A DNA stretch of 38,292 bases, taken from NCBI RefSeq assembly GCF_001005085.2, contig NZ_LBMU02000030.1:1-38292 (forward strand). The letters are read 5' to 3'. The translations under genes were made by a program, and so were the position numbers. Under the pieces are notes generated by a model. It searched no databases. It saw nothing but the letters and a program-made list of their open reading frames with translations, and was not told where the DNA came from. This document shows positions 32,318-38,292 of this stretch, in pieces (the first letter of the stretch is position 1; each line of letters starts with the position of its first letter). The DNA is from Streptomyces humi. Its GTDB lineage: Bacteria; Actinomycetota; Actinomycetes; Streptomycetales; Streptomycetaceae.

Positions 32318-32360
32318 GCGCCCCGGCAGGGGCGCGGGGAACCGCGCGGCCGGCCCCCGC
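32318..32360. repeat. Dispersed intergenic repeat, copy 3, with terminator hairpin
   Basis: Stem GCGCCCC-GGCA-GGGGCGC (32318-32335), then GGGGAACCGCGCGGCCGGCCCCC. This matches the first and last blocks of the copies at 1214 and 25477 but lacks the central palindrome block. It begins 1 nt past the glgX stop and may attenuate read-through into treY. Confidence 0.65.
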
Positions 32361-32409
32361 CGGCCCGCACCGTGACACGAATCCCGACGAGACGGGTACA
32401 TACGTCCGC

Positions 32410-34776
32410 ATGACAGCCGAGCGAACCGCCCCCGCCGTGCCGACCTCCACCTACCGGCTCCAGCTCCAGCCCGACTTCCCCTTCTCGGCCGCCGAGGCCG
32501 CAGCGCCGTACCTCGCCTCGCTCGGCGTCTCGCATCTCCACCTCTCCCCGGTCCTGGAGGCCGTCCCCGGCTCCACGCACGGCTACGACGTGGTCGACCA
32601 CGCGCGCGTGCGTGCGGAACTCGGCGGCGAGGACGGGCTCCGCGCGCTCTCGCGCACCGCGCGGGCGCACGGCCTCGGCCTGGTCCTGGACATCGTGCCG
32701 AACCACATGGCCATGGCCCCCCGGCACAACCGGGCCCTGTGGGAGGTGCTACGGGAGGGCCCGAAGTCGCCCTACGCGCGCTGGTTCGACATCGACTGGG
32801 AGGCACAGGGCGGGCAGCTGCTGGTCCCGGTGCTCGGCGGCCCGGTCGGCGAGGTCCTGGGTGAGCTCACGGTCGACGGGGAGGTGCTGCGCTATCACGA
32901 GCACGCCTTCCCGCTCCGGGAGGGCACCGCGGACCTGCCGCTGCCGGCGCTGCTGGACGCCCAGTGGTACCGCCCGGTGTGGTGGCGGCTGGCCCGGACC
33001 GAGCTGAACTACCGGCGGTTCTTCAGCATCTCGGAGCTGATCGGGCTGCGCGTCGAGGACCCCGAGGTGTTCGACGCCACCCACGGCAAGATCCTCCAGC
33101 TGCTGCACGAGGGCGTGCTGGACGGGCTGCGGATCGACCATCCCGACGGGCTCGCCGACCCCACCGGCTATCTCACCCGGCTGCACGGGGCGACCGGCGG
33201 CCGCTGGACGGTCGTGGAGAAGATCCTGGCCGACGGCGAGCACCTGCCGGCCGGCTGGCCGGTCGCCGGTACCACCGGGTACGACGCGCTGCGGCAGGTG
33301 GACGGGCTGTTCACCGATCCCGTGGGGGCCGGCGAACTGCTGGGGCAGTACCGGAGCTTCGCGGCCCCGGGGACCGACCGCGGCGGTGACTGGGAGGCGA
33401 CGGTCCGGCGGGCGGCGTACAAGGTCGTCACCCACGAGCTGGCCACCGAGACGGACCGGCTGACGCGGGCGGCCACGCGGGTGTGCGCCGCCTCGCCCGA
33501 CCCCGCGCTACGCGACCGGGCGCCTTGGGCGCTGCGCACCGCCCTCGAGGAGTTGCTGGTACGGCTGCGCGTGTACCGGCCCTACGGCGTCGACGACGCG
33601 GCTGCCGTGGTCACCGGGCAGGCCGCGGAGGAGGCCAGGCTGGCGTTCCTGGTGCCCGAGGAGGGCGGGGCGGTGGACGTGGTGCGCGGGCTGCTGGTGG
33701 CCGGGCAGGGACCGGAGGCCGACGAGTTCCGCGTGCGGTTCGCGCAGACCGCCTCGGCGCTGCGGGCCAAGTCCGTGGAGGACACGGCGTTCTACCGGTA
33801 CGTGCCCCTGCTGTCGGCGACCGAGGTGGGCGGGGACCCGGGAAGCCCGGGCGTCTCCCCCGACGACTTCCACGCCTACTGCGCGCGCGTGCAGCGCGAC
33901 TGGCCGCTCACCGGGACGGTCGTGACGACGCACGACACCAAGCGCAGCGCCGACGTGCGCGCGGCGCTGGCGGTGCTGACGGAGTGCCCGGACCTCTGGG
34001 CGGACCTGCTGACCGAGGTGACCCGGGACGGCGGCGTGCCGGTGCCGGACGGGCAGACGGCCTGGGCCGCCTGGCAGACGGTGTTCGGGCTCGGCCCGGC
34101 GGACCCGGAGCGGGTGCGCGGGGCGCTGGTGAAGCACGTGCGGGAGGCCGGCCTGTACACGAGCTGGACGGAGCAGGAGCCGCCGTACGAGGAGGCCGTG
34201 GTCTCGTTCGTCGCGGCGGGGCCGTGCGGGGCGCCGGGCGAGCGTGTGGCGGCCTTCCGCGCCTCACTGGCGGCGCACGTCCGGGCCAACGTGCTGGGCA
34301 CGGCGCTGGTCCAGCTGACGATGCCGGGGGTGCCGGACGTGTACCAGGGCACCGAGGGCGAGTACCGGGCGCTGGTGGACCCGGACAACCGCCGTCCGGT
34401 CGCGTTCCCGCCCGCGGATCCGGGCGAGAAGGACGCGGTGACGGCGGCGGCGCTGCGGCTGCGGGCGCGGCGGCCGGACGTCTTCGGCGACTCGGCGACG
34501 TACACGCCGCTGGCCGCCGAGGGCCCGGCCGCGGCGCACTGCCTGGCGTTCGCCCGTTCCGGGGAGGTGGTCACGGCGGTGACCCGGCTGTCGCTGCGGC
34601 TGGCCGCGGCGGGCGGCTGGCGGGACACGGTCCTGCCGCTGCCGCCGGGCCGGTGGGCCGACGCTCTGGCGCCGGGGCGGGAGTTCACCGGGCACGCGCG
34701 CGTGGACGAGCTCTTCGAGGGACGGCCGGTGGTGCTGCTGGAACGGGTGGATGCCGGGACCGTCGCCGGACAATGA
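32410..34776 (+). CDS. treY: Malto-oligosyltrehalose synthase
   Basis: A 788-aa GH13 enzyme that converts the reducing-end alpha-1,4 bond of malto-oligosaccharides to the alpha,alpha-1,1 bond of trehalose. Signature N-terminus: 'STYRLQLQPDFPFSAAEAAAPYLASLGVSHLHLSPVLEAVPGSTHGYDVVDH'. Also 'LVLDIVPNHMA', the nucleophile Asp243 ('LDGLRIDHPDGL'), the acid Glu270 ('VVEKIL') and the third acid region 'TVVTTHDTKRSADVRAAL'. 'VPDVYQGTE' near the end is characteristic. It accepts chains released by the upstream debranching enzyme; TreZ, which would release trehalose, is not encoded in the window. ATG 32410 has no clear SD and may be leaderless. Confidence 0.95.
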   Translation: MTAERTAPAVPTSTYRLQLQPDFPFSAAEAAAPYLASLGVSHLHLSPVLEAVPGSTHGYDVVDHARVRAELGGEDGLRALSRTARAHGLGLVLDIVPNHMAMAPRHNRALWEVLREGPKSPYARWFDIDWEAQGGQLLVPVLGGPVGEVLGELTVDGEVLRYHEHAFPLREGTADLPLPALLDAQWYRPVWWRLARTELNYRRFFSISELIGLRVEDPEVFDATHGKILQLLHEGVLDGLRIDHPDGLADPTGYLTRLHGATGGRWTVVEKILADGEHLPAGWPVAGTTGYDALRQVDGLFTDPVGAGELLGQYRSFAAPGTDRGGDWEATVRRAAYKVVTHELATETDRLTRAATRVCAASPDPALRDRAPWALRTALEELLVRLRVYRPYGVDDAAAVVTGQAAEEARLAFLVPEEGGAVDVVRGLLVAGQGPEADEFRVRFAQTASALRAKSVEDTAFYRYVPLLSATEVGGDPGSPGVSPDDFHAYCARVQRDWPLTGTVVTTHDTKRSADVRAALAVLTECPDLWADLLTEVTRDGGVPVPDGQTAWAAWQTVFGLGPADPERVRGALVKHVREAGLYTSWTEQEPPYEEAVVSFVAAGPCGAPGERVAAFRASLAAHVRANVLGTALVQLTMPGVPDVYQGTEGEYRALVDPDNRRPVAFPPADPGEKDAVTAAALRLRARRPDVFGDSATYTPLAAEGPAAAHCLAFARSGEVVTAVTRLSLRLAAAGGWRDTVLPLPPGRWADALAPGREFTGHARVDELFEGRPVVLLERVDAGTVAGQ

Positions 34777-34784
34777 GCCACACC

Positions 34785-34802
34785 TTCACCCGTACGAGTG
34801 AA
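34785..34802. promoter_or_regulatory. 18-bp near-perfect palindrome downstream of treY
   Basis: TTCACCCGTACGAGTGAA: arms TTCAC/GTGAA around a CGTACG core, one mismatched pair. It lies in a short AT-richer patch just after the treY stop, about 240 bp ahead of the M14 gene. An operator for the downstream gene is possible. An 18-codon frame from ATG 34773 overlaps it but has no support. Confidence 0.4.
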
Positions 34803-34978
34803 TATGTGACTGTTTTCGGGAGTTGACGAAACCCGTCGGGCGCGGGCCGCGTCGGTAGTGGGCGCGTGGAGTCGTTCCGCGCCCCGTAATGGCTTCGCGA
34901 CCCCGGCCGGTGTCGACCGTCCGACGGGCCGACCGCACGTGCCTCCGGGCGCCCCCTGGAGCCTCCCCCGGGAGGTTC

Positions 34979-34984
34979 TTGACA
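34979..34984 (+). promoter_or_regulatory. Consensus -35 hexamer ahead of the M14 gene
   Basis: A perfect TTGACA lies 61 bp before the GTG at 35040. No good -10 is spaced 16-18 bp away, so this is tentative. If used, transcription would begin near 35015, which argues against the GTG at 34998 as the start codon. Confidence 0.3.
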
Positions 34985-35039
34985 GTTCACCTATCCCGTG
35001 CGGGACTGGGGAGTGCGAAGCCGGGCGGACAAGTCGGGG

Positions 35040-36290
35040 GTGAGTCTCCTGCCGGAGCTGCGCTACCCCAGTGTTCCCGAACTGATCTCGACCGCCCGGG
35101 CGTTGGCCGCTCTCCGGCCCGGCCTGTGCACGTTGCGGCAGATCGGCGTCTCCCGCGGGGGCAGACCCCTGCACCTGCTGTCCATGGGGCAGGCCCGCCG
35201 GGCGGTGCTGGTGGTCGCGGGTGCCCACGCCAACGAACCGACCGGCGGCGGCACCCTCCAGGCACTGGCCGAGCGGGTGCTGAACGAGCGCGGGCTGCGG
35301 GCGGAGACCTCCTGGCACTTCCTGCTCTGCGCGGACCCGGACGGTGCGAGCCTGCATGTCACACCGGCCCCGCGCAGCCTGCTCGACTACCACCTCGGCT
35401 TCTACCGGCCGGCGGGCCCGGAGCAGCCGGAGTGGTCGCCGTCGGTTCTGCCGCCGGACCGTCTGCCGCCCGAGACCGTGGCGCTGCTCGGGGTGATCGA
35501 CGAGCTGCGCCCCTACCTCCAGGTGACGCTGCACGGCACCGATCTGGGCGGCAGCTGGGTGCAGTTGACGAGGGACGTGCCGGGGCTCGCCGAGCCGTTC
35601 GCCAAGTCGGCCGCGGAGCTGCACATCCCGGTGGAGACGGGTGCCTCGGACGCGGCGGGCTGGCCGGCCTCCGGCCCCGGGGTGCGGGTGATGCCCGGAC
35701 CGGGTTCGGGGGTGGCGTACCCGAGCATGCCGGACGACGCGCGGCACAGCACCTGGTACCACGCGCACCGCTACGGCGGTCTGACGGCGGTCGTGGAGGT
35801 GCCGATGTGGGCGAGCGACCTCGTCGACGACCCGGCACCGCACCCGGCGCCCGCGGCGGCGATGCGGCGGCTGGCCCGGCGGCTGCTGCGGGACTCGCGG
35901 GAGGTGGAGCGGGTGCTGACCGAGGCGCTGCCCCGGCTGGACGGCCCGGACGGGCCACTGCTGCGGGCGGCCCGCTGGGCGCTGGGGCTGATCCCCGGCC
36001 TGTCCGAGGACTGGATCCGCCGGCCGCCGATCGACACCACGAGGGCGTACGTGGGCAGCGTGGACGCCTTCGGACGGCGGCTGCCGCTGCGGGCGGCGTC
36101 GATGCTGCTGCGGGTGCTGCGGCAGGCGGACGACCGCGCGGCGCCGCTGCTGGAGGAGCTGGTGGCCTCCTGGTGCGACGCCTACGCGGCCCGTTTCCAG
36201 GCCCGCTGGGTGCCGTTGGAACGCCAGGTGGAGCACCAGTCCCGGACGGTGCTCGCGGCCGCCCGGCACGCACGCGAACGAGCGGCGTGA
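35040..36290 (+). CDS. M14-family zinc carboxypeptidase-like protein
   Basis: A 416-aa cytoplasmic-looking protein with no signal peptide. Zinc ligands are the HxxE pair His63/Glu66 ('GAHANEPTGG') and His165 ('VTLHGTDLGG'). The catalytic Glu253 is in 'TAVVEVPMW'. A helical C-terminal half of about 150 residues follows and ends 'WCDAYAARFQARWVPLERQVEHQSRTVLAAARHAR'. The substrate (peptide C-terminus or amide) is unknown. GTG 35040 aligns with the paralogue's start region ('LRYPSV' near residue 7 in both); GTG 34998 is an in-frame alternative. It is paralogous to the convergent gene at 36761-38128: 'LRYPSV', 'GxHANEPxGG' and 'VExPMW' are shared. Confidence 0.85.
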   Translation: MSLLPELRYPSVPELISTARALAALRPGLCTLRQIGVSRGGRPLHLLSMGQARRAVLVVAGAHANEPTGGGTLQALAERVLNERGLRAETSWHFLLCADPDGASLHVTPAPRSLLDYHLGFYRPAGPEQPEWSPSVLPPDRLPPETVALLGVIDELRPYLQVTLHGTDLGGSWVQLTRDVPGLAEPFAKSAAELHIPVETGASDAAGWPASGPGVRVMPGPGSGVAYPSMPDDARHSTWYHAHRYGGLTAVVEVPMWASDLVDDPAPHPAPAAAMRRLARRLLRDSREVERVLTEALPRLDGPDGPLLRAARWALGLIPGLSEDWIRRPPIDTTRAYVGSVDAFGRRLPLRAASMLLRVLRQADDRAAPLLEELVASWCDAYAARFQARWVPLERQVEHQSRTVLAAARHARERAA

Positions 36291-36341
36291 GGGCGGCGGC
36301 GGGCAAGGCGCGCACGGCGGTACGGCCGGCGGGGCCGCGGC

Positions 36342-36764
36342 TCAGTCGAGGGTGAAGACCGGGCCGGTGCGGGCGGCGAGGACGCAGGCGTTCGCGTAGG
36401 TCTCGCGGTACTCGATCGGCCGGCCGTTCCACTGCCCGCGCGCCTGGGCGGTCACCGGGGCGTAGACCATCGGGCAGACGGCGCCCTCGGCCGGGGCGAG
36501 GCGCGCGATGTCACCGCCCACCGTGCCGAGTTCGGCACACGCCTCGGCCGCGCGGGCGTACCCCTGGGGCGGGTCGCACAGCAGCAGCGCGTTGTGCGTG
36601 CTGCCGGTGTCACCGGACGCGCCGTCCCCCCGGGTGACGGTCAGGTACAGGTAGTCGCCGCTGTCGGCGGTGCGCGGCGCGGCCTGGGCGGGCCCGGCGG
36701 CGAGCAGGGCGGCGACCGCCAGCAGGGCACCGCGGGCCGCTGTCGTTGTGCTGAGACGGGTCAT
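36342..36764 (-). CDS. Streptomyces subtilisin inhibitor (SSI) family protease inhibitor
   Basis: A 140-aa secreted inhibitor. Signal peptide residues 1-28 end 'AAGPAQA', leaving a 112-aa mature protein, the usual SSI size. The typical strand 'YLYLTVTRGDG' is followed by 'THNALLLCDPP'. Four cysteines form the two expected bridges (63-76 and 97-127). The reactive-site loop is 'VCPMVYAPV' with P1 Met99 and P1' Val100, as in SSI itself, predicting inhibition of subtilisin-like serine proteases. It ends 'ANACVLAARTGPVFTLD', as in the family. Its ATG overlaps the stop of the upstream M14 gene by 4 bp (ATGA), so it is probably translated by coupling. That partner is a cytoplasmic metalloenzyme, not an SSI target. 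Confidence 0.93.
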   Translation of the reverse strand: MTRLSTTTAARGALLAVAALLAAGPAQAAPRTADSGDYLYLTVTRGDGASGDTGSTHNALLLCDPPQGYARAAEACAELGTVGGDIARLAPAEGAVCPMVYAPVTAQARGQWNGRPIEYRETYANACVLAARTGPVFTLD

Positions 36765-38128
36765 TCCCCGTGCATCGGCAGCGCCGGCTCGGTCCCCCAG
36801 TCCGGCTCACCCGAACGGGCGGCCACCCGCGCGTGACGGCGGGCCAGTTCGAACGCGCTCAGGACGACACGTGTCTGGTACTCGGCCTGGCGTGCGACCG
36901 GGATCCAGCGTGCGCCCAGGGTGTCCTGGTAGTCCGCGCACCAGGTGTCGATCAGCCGGTCGAGGTCGGACAGGGCGCCGGTGGGGTCCTCCCCGGTGCC
37001 GCGCAGCAGCCGGTGCAGCAGGCCGGCGGTGCGCAGGGCCAGCCGGCGCCCGGCGATGCGCAGGGCGACCAGGTGGGCGTTGCTGAGCGGGGGCAGCGGA
37101 CGGGCGCTGCCGGCGTCGGTGTCGGGGTCCCAGGCACGGGCGAGGCCGGGGCCGACCAGCAGGTAGTCGTCGACCGGCGCGAGCAGCCGGGCCGCGTCCG
37201 GCGCTTCGGAGAGCCGCCCCCGGACCCGTTCCAGGACGCCGTCCAGGAGGACCGTGTCGTGCCGCAGCGTCCGGCTGACGGCCCGCAGCGCCGCGTCCCG
37301 GTCGGCGGGCGGTGTGCCGTCCTGAACGGCCGCCACGCCCCACATGGGGGCCTCGACGATGGCGGTGACGGTGCCGTGCCGGTACGGGTGGAACCAGGTG
37401 GACTCGACGGCGGCCTCGGTGATGGCGGCGGCCAGGTCGCCCCGGCGGGGCGGCGGCACGCGGTAGACGGCCGGGCCGAGGGTGGGCCAGTAGAGGGTGT
37501 CGTAGGCGCCGAGTTCCCTGGGGATGCCCAGCCGGGTCGCGGTGTGCGCGAGGCGGCGGGCGAGGCCCGGCAGGTCGCGGGTCAGCTCGACGAAGCCACC
37601 GCCGACGTCGACGCCGTGCAGCGAGCACTGGAGGAAGGGCCGCAGTTCGTCCTGGAGGTCGAGCAGCGCCCGGGTCTCGGGCAGTGTCACGGTGTCCGCG
37701 CCGTCGGGCAGCCATTCGGGCTGTTCCAGGAAGCCGGGCCGGAAGAAGTGCCGGAAGTAGTGGCCGAGGGTGTAAGGACCGGCGAGCCAGCCCTCGTTGC
37801 GGCGGGAACCGTCCGGGTCGAGGCACAGCAGCAGGTTCCAGGTGACGTCCGCGGCCTCGGTGAAGCGCGGGTCGGCGAGCACCCGGTCGGCGAGGCGCAG
37901 CACGGTGGCACCGCCGACGGGTTCGTTGGCGTGCGGGCCGGCGACGACGAGGACGTGCCGGGTGCCGTGACCGATGGAAAGCAGCCACATCGGGATGCCC
38001 GCGCGGGAGGTCCCGACCCGGCGCAGCCGGGCGTCCCGGGGACGGTCGGCGGCCAGTGCGGCCGCTCGGGAGGCCAGCTCGTCAACGGACGGGTAGCGGA
38101 GCAGTGGCGGCAGGACACACCTCCACAA
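36761..38128 (-). CDS. M14-family zinc carboxypeptidase-like protein (paralogue)
   Basis: A 455-aa protein without a signal peptide. Zinc ligands are His66/Glu69 ('GPHANEPVGG') and His171 ('CSLHGVDVGG'); catalytic Glu259 is in 'TAIVEAPMW'. The C-terminal region parallels the paralogue ('WCADYQDTLGARWIPVARQAEYQTRVVLSAFELAR'). The start is odd. The only in-frame upstream standard codon is TTG 38128, yet a strong GGAGG lies inside codons 2-3 and would place translation at CTG 38113 (spacing 6), five codons downstream. That start gives '(M)PPLLRYPSVDEL', close to the paralogue's beginning. It is followed by the SSI gene with an ATGA overlap. Confidence 0.85.
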   Translation of the reverse strand: MWRCVLPPLLRYPSVDELASRAAALAADRPRDARLRRVGTSRAGIPMWLLSIGHGTRHVLVVAGPHANEPVGGATVLRLADRVLADPRFTEAADVTWNLLLCLDPDGSRRNEGWLAGPYTLGHYFRHFFRPGFLEQPEWLPDGADTVTLPETRALLDLQDELRPFLQCSLHGVDVGGGFVELTRDLPGLARRLAHTATRLGIPRELGAYDTLYWPTLGPAVYRVPPPRRGDLAAAITEAAVESTWFHPYRHGTVTAIVEAPMWGVAAVQDGTPPADRDAALRAVSRTLRHDTVLLDGVLERVRGRLSEAPDAARLLAPVDDYLLVGPGLARAWDPDTDAGSARPLPPLSNAHLVALRIAGRRLALRTAGLLHRLLRGTGEDPTGALSDLDRLIDTWCADYQDTLGARWIPVARQAEYQTRVVLSAFELARRHARVAARSGEPDWGTEPALPMHGE

Positions 38129-38241
38129 TGCGGTGCCGTCGGTTCACATGGTGTGCATGGCGTACGCACAGTCAGTCACGACTTGGGAGGTACGTCAACA
38201 CCGCTGCCGACAAACACTTTTCGGCCAACCCGCGAGGTGGG

Positions 38242-38282
38242 GAGGTCCAGGCGCCGCACGGGGGGGCGAGGTCCAGGCGCCG
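38242..38282. repeat. 15-bp direct repeat at the window edge
   Basis: GAGGTCCAGGCGCCG occurs at 38242-38256 and 38268-38282, with a 26-bp period, both followed by C/G-rich runs. It may be the edge of a longer tandem array beyond the window. Confidence 0.8.
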
Positions 38283-38292
38283 GGCGGGGGCG

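Noticed and set aside
33876..36269. A long minus-strand frame opposite treY and the M14 gene
   Set aside because: Both sense genes carry intact catalytic residues; the antisense translation is low-complexity and lacks motifs.
1..38292. CRISPR arrays, tRNA genes, insertion sequences, integrases
   Set aside because: I looked for regular spaced repeats, cloverleaf-like segments and transposase motifs on both strands and saw none; a short degenerate element could still be missed by eye.

Overview
The window is high-GC actinobacterial chromosome and almost certainly Streptomyces. Supporting signs are the very high G/C at third codon positions, GTG/TTG starts, a Streptomyces subtilisin-inhibitor gene, an SAV2148-type HEPN gene and a 27-residue sulfur leader peptide of the Streptomyces type. 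I see no rRNA, tRNA, transposase, integrase or CRISPR array. It reads as chromosomal DNA rather than an island.

Layout. 1-7.4 kb: a VOC protein whose 3' end is antisense to an AraC-type regulator, a BrkB/YihY membrane protein, an AidB-like acyl-CoA dehydrogenase, a GAF/winged-helix regulator and a secreted protein of unknown function. 7.4-8.0 kb: a GNAT acetyltransferase. 8.0-17.6 kb: the main functional unit, an assimilatory sulfur operon. It runs: palindrome-rich upstream region, Cys-containing leader peptide, 9-bp hairpin, sulfite reductase, a 59-aa CxxC/CxxC protein (CysX-like position), cysH (APS-reductase type), cysC, cysD, cysN, a sulfonate/sulfate-type ABC transporter (lipoprotein, ATPase, permease) and a sirohydrochlorin chelatase. 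Most junctions overlap or nearly touch. It covers uptake, ATP sulfurylase, APS/PAPS formation, APS reduction, sulfite reduction and siroheme supply. A 17-bp perfect palindrome follows the last gene.

17.6-25.5 kb: a gene-poor gap, DUF1697, an MMPL exporter, a sugar-type ABC importer in the order permease-permease-lipoprotein without an ATPase, and an APH-family kinase. 25.6-30.0 kb, minus strand: a DEDDh exonuclease, the SAV2148 HEPN protein, and two secreted proteins that together look like a copper amine oxidase split into an N-terminal-domain protein and a catalytic protein. 30.2-34.8 kb: glgX/treX and treY for glycogen debranching and trehalose formation, with no adjacent treZ. 35.0-38.1 kb: two paralogous M14 carboxypeptidases in convergent orientation, one translationally coupled to a secreted subtilisin-inhibitor gene.

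Most worth a second look: the leader peptide, hairpin and palindrome region ahead of the sulfur operon; the CysX-like protein; the split amine oxidase with an altered cofactor motif; the M14/SSI coupling; and a dispersed intergenic repeat present three times. Assignments come from reading motifs; no database search or structure prediction was run.
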